Of a stretch of DNA of 64,000 bases, positions 1 to 10,532 are shown one piece after another. The DNA is taken from contig FMBT01000294.1 of the NCBI GenBank assembly GCA_900095095.1, positions 620,001 to 684,000 of the forward strand, read 5' to 3'. The notes under the pieces were generated by a model, which had not been told where the DNA came from, did not search any database, and saw only the letters and a list, made by a program, of their open reading frames with translations. Position 1 is the stretch's first letter, and each line of letters begins with the position of its first letter. The position numbers and the translations under genes are program-made. Source of the DNA: Fragilariopsis cylindrus CCMP1102 (taxonomy: Eukaryota > Bacillariophyta > Bacillariophyceae > Bacillariales > Bacillariaceae).

Positions 1-48
1 GTAAAGAACGTGAAGGTGATGGAAGTTAGTGTTCCGCGTATCAAATAA
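1..48 (+). CDS. possible 3' end of a gene cut by the window edge
   Basis: Frame 1 is open for 15 codons from the first base and ends in TAA at 46-48. The peptide ends in VSVPRIK. It could be the tail of a gene that lies to the left. So short a frame can also arise by chance, so this is only a hint. Confidence 0.2.
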   Translation, partial: VKNVKVMEVSVPRIK

Positions 49-475
49 AATATGAACGTATGGTGTACCGTAGAAATCGGTTGATGTGGAGCAAAAACAA
101 ACAAGACGAGTGAAGGTGATTTTGATAATGATCATAAATATGATTTACATCAACGATAATGTAGTAATACAAGTATAGTCAATTCATTTTATTAGAAACG
201 AAAACAATTATGTCTGTATTCCGAAATATATGTATGGAGAATACTTCTTGAGAAATGTTTCTTTTTTTAAGTGGATATAATTCGCTGTGTTATGTAATAG
301 AAAATCTTATGATGGTATAACTGCAGTGGATTGTATGATAATTATACAATCCGCAACATAGTTTTCGAAGTAAATTGATTAAACTCCAAAATAAATGAAT
401 TAATCAGATGGATCTAATTATTGAATTTCGTGTACATTATAGTAAGATGATGATGACAGTGCCTAAGTATTTTTT
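49..475. other. AT-rich spacer, nothing recognised
   Basis: I see no convincing frame, RNA gene or repeat here. It probably holds the 3' flank of the minus-strand gene that ends at 476. Confidence 0.5.
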
Positions 476-874
476 TTATGCCGATTCAAGCATTTTGTTG
501 AATGATTCAGAACCGATCCATTCTCCGAATTCAGCTGTAGAAAAAATATAAAAAATGATAAACAAAACAAAATATATTCATAAGGATGAGCGTGAAATTC
601 TTTTTTTGAAAATGCATGTAGCTTTCATTACTCGTTCGGTGTATGACAGCACATATATAGCAAAAACAAAAAAGATAAAACTTACGTGAATCCAAAGATG
701 GCATACCACTTGCATCCGATGATGATGATGATGGTGCAGCTACGATTTCTTCCTTTGGTGCTTTCTTACTTATTGCACTCTTAATCTTAAAAAGAGCAAA
801 TAAAGAAAAATATCCTCCAAGTATTGCCATACATACTAAACGAATTCAACAGGTTTTTGTTTCATAATGATGAT

Positions 875-907
<33 letters not shown>

Positions 908-1175
908 GTTAGATTTTGTCATCGAGATCGACGATAATAACGAGATGCTTGTAACGTTGTTACCGTAAAAAACGCGCGTGAAATTATTTTTTTGTACAGT
1001 ACTAGCACGTAATTTACTTACGTTGACTATCTTTAGGGAAATATCCACGAACAACCTTATCGACTCCTTCCCATTCTGGAGCTGCACCTCCTGCCATTGT
1101 ACGTCGTTGAGTAGTTTGTTTCGCCATCATGGCAAAACGACGTCGTGCCGTTGCGGCTGCTACAGAAAATACCAT
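476..1175 (-). CDS. ATP synthase subunit k / DAPIT-like small mitochondrial membrane protein
   Basis: Three exons by eye: 1175-1022, 835-686 and 534-476. Donors read gtaagt and acceptors end in tag and cag. Phases fit and give 120 residues. The N-terminus is rich in Ala and Arg without acids (AAATARRRFAMMAKQ), as in mitochondrial presequences. The core, roughly residues 35 to 77, has the order W-x-G-V, then GYF, then a hydrophobic stretch (MAILGGYFSLFALFKIKS), then SKKAPK. This matches the layout of DAPIT/subunit k of the F1Fo ATP synthase (family PF14960), which helps form ATP synthase dimers in the inner membrane. The Ser-rich C-terminal tail is longer than in animals. Intron 1 holds a (GA)n tract. 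The family call rests on a short motif and could be wrong; the gene structure is firmer. Confidence 0.55.
876..905. repeat. (GA)n microsatellite in an intron
   Basis: About 15 GA units inside the first intron of the subunit-k-like gene. A similar pure tract lies upstream of the gene at 47108. Confidence 0.9.
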
Positions 1176-1647
1176 TTTTTTTCGAGTTTGTGTTATTGAA
1201 TTTGTTGTGGGGAGGCGTTGTTTGCTTGCTGTTGCCGTCCGTTACAATAAAATTAAAAAATAATAATCGGAAAGTGCATGTACTAACGCGTGTGTTTTAC
1301 ATCATGTTGAATGTGTTCGCCATCGCTCATACGACTAGTTCGACTAAAACGCGCATGCGTATGTTTCAAAAATGCACGAAGGCATTTTTTCTCGTTCTAT
1401 TTTCAAATGAAATGACAACAATACCGTATCAATACTCGATATAGCTAACTGCATACTGTTAACGAAAGGCAGACATCTCAAATCTTCGAATTTATTAGGA
1501 GATAACGCATACCAATTGTAGATACATTGTTGTGTTCGGTCAGACCTATTCGTCGCCAAGACTGTATTCATAGGTCTAATTTACCGCATTCATTAATATT
1601 GTAATAATAGAATTGACAATAGTTATTGTCCGGGGGGAAAAAGAAAG
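1176..1647. promoter_or_regulatory. shared upstream region of two divergent genes
   Basis: This 470-base spacer separates the start of the minus-strand subunit-k-like gene from the start of the plus-strand nucleotide transporter, so it must hold both promoters. I see no clear TATA box or other named site. Confidence 0.4.
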
Positions 1648-3612
1648 ATGCCAGAACGAGATCCATTCCCGATGAACTCGATGGAAGCCAAGGCATTGGA
1701 GGCTGACATTCCATCAACTGCTAGTAGTAGTAATTCGTGGTCAAGTATGCCGTTAGAAACAACCACGGACGGTCCATCTTCCGCCGATATACGAATGGAC
1801 GAAGAGGATGGTGACGGCAAGAGTGAACTCGTTGCTAGGAAATCTTCTATCCGAAAAGACGAACAGGATGATATTTACGCACATGTTGACAAGGAAATCG
1901 TTGACGAGGACGACGAGGAGAATCTAGATGATCCGATATTGGACGTCCCGTTGGAGGAACTAAGAGGAAATCGATGGAAACGATACAAGGGACAATCAAA
2001 ACGAGCATTGAATAAACTGTATCGACGATTATATGGAGACAAGTTACCTCCATCGGAAATGTTACGAACTCTTTGTTTGGCCATGACCTTATTTTTCATG
2101 ATTGGCGGGTACTGGTTGTTACGTAGTTTAAAGGATAGTGTACTTATGGCATTGTGTGGTGTTCAAGCCATTCCTAAGGCAAAAATGTTATCAGTCTTTG
2201 TGGTTCTTGGCGTCGTCAGTGTATACAATCATCTGTTGGATTCAGACCTTGCAAAGCATCAACTCTTTTACATTTTTGGAACCTTCTACTTTGTCCTATT
2301 CATTATCATTGCTCTCATGTTAATGAATCCTACAATTGGTCTAGCCAATAAGTATCAAGATGAGAGTCGAGTCTTAGGATGGGTCAGTTATTGTGCTATC
2401 GAATCCTTCGGGTCGGTCATGGTCAGTCTATTCTGGTCCTTTGCCAACTCCAACATTACCTTGGAAACAGCGAAGTCTAGTTACGGGGTTATGGTGGCAT
2501 TTGCTCAATTGGGGTCTATTTTAGGACCGGCCATAGTAACGCGTTATGCCGCAACGTGGGGAATTGCACAGTGTTACATGTTGGGTGCTATGAATATGCT
2601 CCTCCTCCAAGGAACGATGTATTTTTACATTCGAACGTATGGATCAAACGAAGCGCGAGAACGAAAAGAAGAAATTTCAAAAAATATCGCTGACGGAGGA
2701 ACAGGAGAAATTAAATCCAAAAAGAAAAAGGAACGAGCGGGTATTTTAGAGGGATTGGTCCTTTTCTGGAAGTACAATTACGTCAAGGGGATCTTTGCTA
2801 TTAGTTGTCTATTCATGGTTGAAGTGACCATTGTCGATTTCACTCTCAAAGTCCTTGCGAAAGAATACTTCTCAGAGGAGTATCCCTGTGAAATGACTAA
2901 TCCTGACTGCTATAATGCCGAAACTCAAGTATTCGGGTTGACAGAAGGAGCCTCCAATGCGATTGCCTCATTTATGGGACTTTTTGGTGTCGCGACAAAC
3001 AGTCTATCTTTTATCTTTAGTTTGTTGGGAACTAGCGCGATCATTCGAAAACTCGGTCTTCGGTTGACTCTCTTGTTGTTCCCAAGTCTTTGTCTAATTG
3101 TTATTATCATCGTTCGATACAGACCGACTTTGTACGTTGTCTTTTTGGCAATGATTATGCTCAAGGCTAATTCGTATGCTCTAAACAACCCTACAAAGGA
3201 AATACTGTACCAGCCTACGTCCGGTGCTGTTCGTTATAAGGCAAAATCATGGATCGATATCTTTGGCGCACGTGGTTCTAAGGCTTTAGGTAGCGTGGTG
3301 ACCAATGCCTTTTCGGATTCGGCGGAAAACCTCGTTGCCAATGGTTCTCTTGTCGGTATGGCCGTCTCTTGCTTCTTAATATGGAATGCCCGATTCATGG
3401 GAAAATGCTTCGAGGAATATACGGCATCGGGTTACGTTGTTGGAGAAGAGAACAATCCAGAAAGTCAAAACATTCAAATGGCCATTGCACAAAACGAAAA
3501 CGACGATACTAGTTGTGCACTTATTGACGACGACGACGACGAGGAAGAAGAGGAGAACAATGAAGATGCGGAAGAAAAGCAAAAAAAAAAGGCAGAGATC
3601 GCCTTAGTGTAG
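1648..3612 (+). CDS. NTT-type nucleotide transporter (ADP/ATP translocase, TLC family)
   Basis: Single-exon protein of 654 residues. Members of this family (PF03219) exchange or import nucleotides across plastid or other membranes; intracellular bacteria and algae share them. The first 130 residues are acidic and soluble. About twelve membrane segments follow from residue 140. The first carries [14 protein letters not shown] with the Arg and Lys typical of the family. A second hallmark near residues 518-540 reads [18 protein letters not shown] then [10 protein letters not shown], as in plant and chlamydial NTTs. The tail (about 615-645) is a run of Asp and Glu. There is no obvious signal peptide, so this isoform may sit outside the plastid inner envelope, as proposed for some diatom NTTs; that part is inference. 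It starts 472 bases from a divergent gene and ends 162 bases from a convergent one. Confidence 0.93.
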   Translation: MPERDPFPMNSMEAKALEADIPSTASSSNSWSSMPLETTTDGPSSADIRMDEEDGDGKSELVARKSSIRKDEQDDIYAHVDKEIVDEDDEENLDDPILDVPLEELRGNRWKRYKGQSKRALNKLYRRLYGDKLPPSEMLRTLCLAMTLFFMIGGYWLLRSLKDSVLMALCGVQAIPKAKMLSVFVVLGVVSVYNHLLDSDLAKHQLFYIFGTFYFVLFIIIALMLMNPTIGLANKYQDESRVLGWVSYCAIESFGSVMVSLFWSFANSNITLETAKSSYGVMVAFAQLGSILGPAIVTRYAATWGIAQCYMLGAMNMLLLQGTMYFYIRTYGSNEARERKEEISKNIADGGTGEIKSKKKKERAGILEGLVLFWKYNYVKGIFAISCLFMVEVTIVDFTLKVLAKEYFSEEYPCEMTNPDCYNAETQVFGLTEGASNAIASFMGLFGVATNSLSFIFSLLGTSAIIRKLGLRLTLLLFPSLCLIVIIIVRYRPTLYVVFLAMIMLKANSYALNNPTKEILYQPTSGAVRYKAKSWIDIFGARGSKALGSVVTNAFSDSAENLVANGSLVGMAVSCFLIWNARFMGKCFEEYTASGYVVGEENNPESQNIQMAIAQNENDDTSCALIDDDDDEEEEENNEDAEEKQKKKAEIALV

Positions 3613-3774
3613 TTGCATGGTATCTTAATACGGGTACAGTAATAATTAGATTCATATCTTTTATATTTGACAACTCTACCGATCATTTCGAATCTAACGT
3701 TTGGAGCCTTTACTGCAGGGCTCCAGATACGAAACGAATAAATAAAAGACAGTCACATGATAATATTTATGTGA

Positions 3775-6056
3775 CTAAAATTCTATTGTCCAGTTGAATC
3801 TAAGATAGGTATTTGACCATTTGACTTTGTCTTCGCTCTTTTTCCTCCACAGTCTACGATTCTTCTTTCTTCCTTCTTTTGTGGGACTATTCATCATAGA
3901 ACGAGCCGTTTTGCATTGCTCCATTTTTTCTAATGAATCAATCCAGGTAGAGTCGCAAGTTTCTGTATTTTGTTCTATGAGATATGTTGTGTTGTGCTTT
4001 TCTGTATACCTCCCACCCTTTTCCCAAACATGCCAAAAGTGAGGGTATGTTCCGTATCCAAAACTACCAGCAAAGTCTTCATCCATTCCACCACTATTCC
4101 AATACTCCTGAAGATCTATGAGAGCGCAAGTTTGATGGTAATCAAATTTACCATTAGATCGTATTCGAGTGAATTTATGAGCTACAGATTGTTTCTGGTT
4201 CGTTTCGTTGTTAATCTTTGTCGTATTCCAAGTTAGTACATCTCGAATAGTTTCAATTGGAATTTTCATGCTTAGATCCAGTATCAATCCCAGTCGAGTC
4301 TTTGCCAAGTAGAATGCTAGATTGTGTGAGCCTTCAACGTTCCAGTCAATATCATTATTGATATGAACAATCCTCAGCATAAAATAGAAACGAATTGGGA
4401 GACTGGAACTGCTTTTCTTGTTTAGATAATATAACGAGGTGTTGTTACTGGCTGTTGTATTCAAGTAATCGGTTGCGCGAAGACCTAATGGAGATCCATC
4501 GTCGATGATAATAATGCTCAGTTTCTTTTGAATGCTCTCTGGATAGTCAGCAAAGTTGCTGAGTTGCTGTAGAAGCAGAGCAGGTTGAGCGAAGTATGGT
4601 ATGCTTATTGTCAAGCCTGAGCGTGTTCTAACCCCGGGTGAACTTGATCGCCGAAATGAATCGGGACAGACGGGTGCCAGGATCGTACCAGCATTGCTCA
4701 TGTTCTGCTGAAATATTTCTACCGGTTTGTGAGAATCATCTAATGCAGCTATGTTGGTATCTAGCCAACAGGGTTTAACTTGTGGAGATTTTTTGCTATC
4801 CAATGATTCGTAAAAGTTTGTAGCCAAAATGACTGATTCTGACTTATATTTATGCGATCCCTTTGCAGTACGACTGTCGACCTTGATTTATAGTAGTAGA
4901 AATAAGAAAATAAAGTTTTAGTTCGCAGCAAATAAGGCAAAATCAAAGCAACAAGCTCTATATTGTAGCGCATCATTTGAAACCAATTACCTGGTCGAAC
5001 AACTCCCCTTTGCCATTTCCAGTTAATTGTATAGGCGTTATATCAAAATGATCCAATGCATAACACCACAGTGGTTGATCTGAGAAAGAAAAGAGTGATT
5101 ACGAAATGAACATTGCGATGCGATACGACAAGCATAATGTTAAGAAATATAGTCGTGGTGAAGCGAAACTCATTATTTCGTTTATCAATCTCGTGAGCCT
5201 ACGTACCTCTCCAACTATCTTCCTCCTTCGAATAATGATCCCAAAAGAAATTGGCAGCTTCTTTAATGGAAGGAGAATCAACAGCATATCCTATTATACT
5301 GTTTTCATACAATGTACAGTTCATGTTGTAATCTGGTTGGGCCCGTAACCATTGTAAACTTGCTTTAACATTCTTCTTCGTATCCTTCTTTTTTAATACA
5401 ATTCGGTCGAATTCTGCTTCCGCGCCGCCCCCATATGGGTGAATTCTTTGTGCTAGTTGAACGGTAGAACTCATAATTTTTCTTCCCTCAGCCTGAAAAA
5501 TTTCTAGGTCGTCCCTCGGTGATAATATTCCATCTATGTAGAAGATAACTTGACACGTCTCTTGAATTTTTGTTTCCCGAAAGGCCATAAATTTTGGCCA
5601 CCTAGATTGCGTAATCCATCGCTTATATTGTCGAAGATCTTTCACAATTAACTCCCATCCTGGTGCTTTAAGTTCAGCTAGATTTGAAAAGGCGAAGAAA
5701 TGATAATGCGGAGATTTGTACAATAAGGGTGATACTTTTCTAACGTCGTACAGGTGATCAGTTCTATCATTCGAGGATGAGAATTGAGAAGTTATGAAAC
5801 AAATCGATATATTTTGATGATTGTAATCTCTTCCAGTTTGTCGTACTGTCGACGGTACACCAAATTGGTGTTCAATATATTGTAATTCTCGAGATGATGA
5901 TATCGCTAATGAACATGACTTGATGATCAATCCGATGGATAAGAAAACAGAAACTGCGAAGGGGACAATCAATCCCCATCTCCGGATAGAAGAACGGAGT
6001 AATCTTCTAGCAGTTATTACTGCTATTTCGTTTTTGGTCGAATTATTGTCCATCAT
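3775..6056 (-). CDS. Golgi-type two-domain glycosyltransferase: DUF616/TOD1-like plus GT2-like
   Basis: Three exons by eye: 6056-5207, 5079-4991 and 4860-3775. Phases fit and give 674 residues. The start is the first ATG of a tandem pair; no ATG lies upstream in frame. One membrane segment at about residues 28-46 follows basic residues, the layout of a type II Golgi enzyme. Residues 85-310 carry SRWPKF, then VIFYIDG, then DQPLWCYALDHFD. This spacing resembles the TOD1/MUCI70 (DUF616, PF04765) glycosyltransferases. Residues 390-640 hold IIIIDDGSPLG and later WNVEGSHNLAFYLA and GSFGYGTYPHFW, which resemble a GT2-type GT-A fold; the acidic residues there could bind metal and sugar nucleotide. 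The C-terminus is basic. Two transferase domains in tandem would suit a polymer or N-glycan-like job, but the substrate is unknown. Domain names are judged by motif only. Confidence 0.62.
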
Positions 6057-6556
6057 TGAAGAATTAGTTACCGATAAAAGTGATGACAACGACAAGTAGC
6101 TACGGTGGTGTTGTACTACTCTGTCTACTGGTACGGTACTACTACTAATACTAATACTAATACTACTACTACTATAATATTAGCTGAAAGTTTATGATGT
6201 GATCATTTCGTACATTATTATTTATTTTATTCATCGATATGAAATTCTCAAATTCTCAGTGCGTAAATTCAAATTCAAAAAAGATATAAGCCCAAATTTT
6301 GGGCTTGGATCCTACAAAACATACTTAACACATTAAACATTCCTCAGATTTCACATTATCATAAAAACAACTAACGATACTGTATCATGTTTAATGTTCA
6401 AGAACAAAGCATTTTTTTTTTTCATGATTATCTATTAATTTCTTTCACTTACAGGCACTAATATTACTACTACGACTATTGAACAAGTAAAGGCTGGCCG
6501 TAGTTGAGAAGAACGCACTGATCCGCATTCTTCGTCATTGCAATAAGATTTAAATA
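6057..6556. promoter_or_regulatory. shared upstream region of two divergent genes
   Basis: A 500-base spacer between the glycosyltransferase (minus) and the unknown plus-strand gene. It holds a short run of ACT/AAT triplets near 6140-6175 and a T run at 6412-6421. No other signal was recognised. Confidence 0.4.
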
Positions 6557-7162
6557 ATGAGCCTGAGACCGATAGCGAAAATTCCTAGCGTTGCTCCTAC
6601 GAATGGTAACGGCAGCGGCAAAGACGACGACGATGATGACGATCCTTCTTTGAAAAAGAAACCGAGTACACTTGATATTGTGAAAAGAGGTACGATCTGG
6701 CTTTTCAGAACGCTACATGGTGAATTTTGTCTCGCATTGGGTTGCATATCTATCGATAGTAGGAGAGGTGTTCGGAAAACATTAGCAATGATTATGAATG
6801 GATTAGGATTTGTCTACAGTGTTGGCGTCGAACTATTATTCACGTCTCGAATACAATACAAGAATCAGTGGTTACCACTCGTCGAGGAACTGAATTTATT
6901 CCTACAAACATCTGGAATTTCTGTTGAGCTGGAAAGAGGATTGTTCAATTATAGATTCCGTAGTAATATTGCTCTTCTGGCTAGGATACAGGACAAGATT
7001 ATGATAAAAAATGGTGCTACAGGTGTACCCCCGAATCTCGATCGACGGCTTACTTGTATGGCTTCACTACTAATAGAAAACGGAAATTTAATTATAGTAG
7101 GTAGTAGAAGCCATCGATGGCTATTCATCAACGGGTCGTCCAGGCCAAGAATCCGTTCTTGA
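6557..7162 (+). CDS. hypothetical protein, convergent overlap with oxidoreductase
   Basis: A 201-residue frame from an ATG; I do not recognise the family. Residues 20-32 are a Gly, Lys and Asp-rich linker. The middle (about 40-160) looks like a folded, mixed helical domain with a hydrophobic stretch (GLGFVYSVGVELLF) and several Arg and Lys. The last 14 codons overlap, tail to tail, the end of the oxidoreductase gene on the other strand (stop at 7121). The true 3' end could be spliced; a GTAG at 7098 could act as a donor, but no acceptor stands out. Codon use resembles its neighbours. It is probably real because the frame is long and not a mirror of a real gene for most of its length. Confidence 0.5.
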   Translation: MSLRPIAKIPSVAPTNGNGSGKDDDDDDDPSLKKKPSTLDIVKRGTIWLFRTLHGEFCLALGCISIDSRRGVRKTLAMIMNGLGFVYSVGVELLFTSRIQYKNQWLPLVEELNLFLQTSGISVELERGLFNYRFRSNIALLARIQDKIMIKNGATGVPPNLDRRLTCMASLLIENGNLIIVGSRSHRWLFINGSSRPRIRS

Positions 7163-8714
7163 CCAATATCCAATCTCTCGTCCTCCATAGTAGGACTTTA
7201 GCATCGTATCTATCACCTGTTGTGTTCGAATTGCGTTATCTCCAAAAGATAGATAGTCTGCTCCAACAGACTGATTTCGATTTTGTTTCTGCAATTTCTT
7301 TCTATCTAAAAGGTCATTAGTAACGGCCTGGATTAGTCTCTGTGCCGTATGCTCTGGCGTGTCAAATGTTAATGTCTGGATGACGGTACTACCATCTTTA
7401 TCTAATACTTGAATTGGTCCATTAGGACTCATCCCTGCCATCTTCAACGTTCGGCCATTCGAACCGATAAATTGTAATTCGTCAATAGGTTCAGTGTCGT
7501 CGTCACCATCGTCATTGTAGGAAAAATCCCATGTTAGATCGACTGTAGCACCCTCGCATCCGCCGTTTGGTATGGACGCCCACGGGGCAGCGGCAACAGT
7601 CGCGGTTGCTCGGCAATAATCCTCCACCAATACGGTTACTTCGCCACTCTTTGATTTCGATCGATGTTCCGCTGTTCCCTTCACTTGTTCTAATGGACCA
7701 CAAAGGTAATCAATCCTATCCATGATGTGACATCCTACATCCGTTATGAGTCCACCACCTGATTGACAGGCATCCAGTCTCCACGGTACAGATCCCTTAG
7801 TAATCAAGTCTCTTGCTCCACCCGTTCCCCGTAATATATAAACAACCTTTTTGAGCTGGTCTCCAATCACACCGTCTCTCATCAAAAATTTTACCGATTG
7901 GGTTCGTTCGTAGGCTCGGCTTATATATGCAGTATAAAATGGCAATCTCGCACGATCGAAGATTTCGGATAGTTCTTTCGTTTCAGCCGCACATCTACCG
8001 ACCGGTTTCTCTACATAGCAAGACAAGCCAGCATCCTATTGTTATGTAATGAGGTAGAGGAGGTTAATTTTATGTTAGTCCGATATGAACCATCATTAGA
8101 TCACATGTCATATGCACCAATCACATTCATATTCACTTTCACTTTATTTAACTTTGCGATTTACATACCGCTACCTTCCTTGCTATTTCGGCATGTGTTC
8201 CTGGTCTCGTCGCTACGTAAACGGCCTCCAATCCGGGATGGGATAAGAACTCATCTAGATTATCGTATCCAACGCAGTCTTGATTATTGTTTTTACGGCT
8301 CTTCGGCACCTTCGCTGCAAATTCTTTAGCCTTACCAGGCGTCCGTCGCATTACTGCAACCAATTCGCTCCCATCACATTTCCAAAAGGGTGGTCCCGAT
8401 TTGATTTGTGTAACATCACCTAGTCCTACAATACCCCAAGAAATTGTCGATCCTTCTACTTCCGATGAGTTGTTCTTTTGTTTTGATGACAACGATGACG
8501 TCATTATAGCCGAGTCACTGCTGGTGCTGCTGCTGCTGCTAATGCTACTTTTAGAGGAGAATATGATACCGCTATTACCGCTACCGATAATGAGTTCACG
8601 CCTGCCAAGTGGAAGCGAAAAAGCACAGGATGGAGTAAACCCTTTAATTAGGAGGTATTTTGTAGCAGTGAATATAGCGATGTTATGAAATGACATTAAC
8701 CGAGGCAAAATCAT
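7121..8714 (-). CDS. Gfo/Idh/MocA family NAD(P)-dependent oxidoreductase
   Basis: Two exons by eye: 8714-8169 and 8035-7121, with donor gtatgt and acceptor atag, giving 486 residues. After a variable N-terminus, residues 92-105 read SWGIVGLGDV, the dinucleotide-binding Gly motif. Near residue 190 the family hallmark YVEKPVGR (consensus EKP) is present, with its Lys. The C-terminal part shows SGGGLITDVGCHIMDRIDYL, the usual GG..D.g.H.iD motif with the catalytic-type His. Such enzymes oxidise or reduce sugars, inositols or dihydrodiols. The first 35 residues are hydrophobic and end in SCAF, which could be a plastid-type signal and Phe motif, but the pattern is weak. A Ser/Thr linker joins it to the domain. 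The gene converges with and slightly overlaps the gene on the plus strand. Confidence 0.88.
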
Positions 8715-9055
8715 GTTCCTATCTTATGATTTATTTCGTTCTTATGTGATGTATGTTCAATGTGATGTGTCTTGTGTGTTGTTATTCGTTTGTTGTTGTG
8801 TCGAAAATCGAAAAGGATTTTTTATTTTGGATCGTGGATTTATTATTGTGTATCTTGAAAATAAGGACAGAGTTAGCTCTTTGTATTCTAATCTCCGTCG
8901 AAATTATTGTTGATGTTGACACCACTTTCGACTTCGAACTTTGTTCTTGAGATAAATCCAGCACAACAAAAACAACAGCAGCACAAATAACAAACCTGTT
9001 GTTACAACTGTGAAATAGAAAACAGTTCCAGCATCATCGTCTACAGTATCACGAT
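8715..9055. promoter_or_regulatory. shared upstream region of oxidoreductase and FKBP genes
   Basis: A 341-base divergent spacer, T-rich towards the left. Short open frames here are not convincing. No named motif was recognised. Confidence 0.4.
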
Positions 9056-10417
9056 ATGGTATTATCATTGTTACTTTCATCATTGTTTGGAATTGAAATA
9101 AGGAATCCAGAACAAATTCCTATAACAGACAAGTCCATTTCAACTAACAATAAACCAGGAATGGGAATACTTATTCGTACATTATTAAGTAAAAGAAGAA
9201 AAAGAGGTGAAATAATGCATGCTGATAATAGTAATAATAATAATAATAATAATAATATCAGTTATAACAATGAACTTATCAAACGTAAGAAAAGAAGAGT
9301 TCGTAGTATAGAAAAACGTACAGCAGCATCAGCAGCATCAGCAGCATCAGAATCTACAGATGAGACAAACAATAAAACTAATGAAAACAACCCACAAGAT
9401 AAGAGCGGCGATGAGAGAGAGGAGGGTAACGACGACGATGATGATGATGATAATGATAAATACAATAATTCTTACTATAGACCACAAGTGGGGGATGTAT
9501 GTACTGTTCGTTATGATTGTTACACCTTATCACCAATAATACCAGCAGCAGCCGGTAGTAGGAATAATGGACGACACGAACAACAGCAGCAACGAAAACG
9601 AACATGGATTGATGGAAATTTTAATCATACAAAGACAGGTAAGATGTGTATAATTGAAGAAGAAAAGAAACTACTACTACTACTTGAAAATGAAAATGAA
9701 ATAAAAACAAAAACAAATGATGATCAATTATTATCGCAAAAGTGGCCTTTCCGTCATCATCATCATCATCATCATCTGCAGAATGACGACGACAATAGAT
9801 TGTTATCTTTACCATTAGAATTTGAAATTGGTAGAGGTGATGTTATACGTGGATTAGAAGTTGGTGTACAACGTATGTATGTTGGTGATATAATTGAAAT
9901 TACCATACCACATTTATTTGCCTATTCTGAACGAGGACATGATCATAATTATTTACAGTCACAAAATCAAAATCAAAATCAAATCAGTAATAGTATTAGA
10001 CCTAAAACTGATTTAGTTATGATAGTAAAATTAATCCATATAAATATATCTCAACAAAATAAAAAGAATTATATACCACCACTAGCACTGCCACAACAAC
10101 CACTCATCAAGAATAATGACGACAACGATGGCAACAATAACGTTGACAGCAGTAACAGTAACGATCATGGTGATAATTATGACAGTAATAATGATAATCC
10201 TACACGTATAGGTACAGGAGGAAATATAATAACATTATTTATACATGGATTTTGTGAAGGACTATTTTTAATTTTCATGGTCATGGTGGTATTGTTTATA
10301 TTATTTGTTCCTATCATTATACTATTGTTTTCACATATCAATGAAGATGATAATGATGATAGTTTACAAGTATTTGTAAATAAATTACGTGGAGATATAC
10401 GTTCACTACTACTGTAG
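9056..10417 (+). CDS. membrane-anchored FKBP-type peptidyl-prolyl isomerase with low-complexity inserts
   Basis: Single-exon protein of 453 residues. An FKBP core is split in two by low-complexity sequence. Near residue 145 it reads QVGDVCTVRYDCY, the first strand of the fold. From about residue 255 it reads EIGRGDVIRGLEVGVQRMYV then GDIIEITIPHLFAYSERG, matching the FKBP pattern of V-I-x-G-x-E-x-G, G-x-x, I-P, A-Y-G. A closing strand TDLVMIVKLIHI follows. The inserts are Asn, Asp, Gln and His runs. A long hydrophobic segment (about residues 395-425) near the C-terminus would anchor it, followed by a short tail that may carry a transmembrane or retention role. FKBPs speed proline isomerisation in protein folding. 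Several active-site aromatics seem changed (VIRGLEVG lacks the usual Trp), so activity is uncertain. The tail end lies 115 bases from the convergent PPR gene. Confidence 0.82.
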   Translation: MVLSLLLSSLFGIEIRNPEQIPITDKSISTNNKPGMGILIRTLLSKRRKRGEIMHADNSNNNNNNNNISYNNELIKRKKRRVRSIEKRTAASAASAASESTDETNNKTNENNPQDKSGDEREEGNDDDDDDDNDKYNNSYYRPQVGDVCTVRYDCYTLSPIIPAAAGSRNNGRHEQQQQRKRTWIDGNFNHTKTGKMCIIEEEKKLLLLLENENEIKTKTNDDQLLSQKWPFRHHHHHHHLQNDDDNRLLSLPLEFEIGRGDVIRGLEVGVQRMYVGDIIEITIPHLFAYSERGHDHNYLQSQNQNQNQISNSIRPKTDLVMIVKLIHINISQQNKKNYIPPLALPQQPLIKNNDDNDGNNNVDSSNSNDHGDNYDSNNDNPTRIGTGGNIITLFIHGFCEGLFLIFMVMVVLFILFVPIIILLFSHINEDDNDDSLQVFVNKLRGDIRSLLL

Positions 10418-10532
10418 TTCTTTGACTACAGTAATGAAAGGAAGTTTATAGTAAAAAGATAGAATAAAGTAGTAAAATCAATAGTTTTTACGTTGTGGAA
10501 TCATTACAGGAAGCTAGCGTTAATTCAAACCA

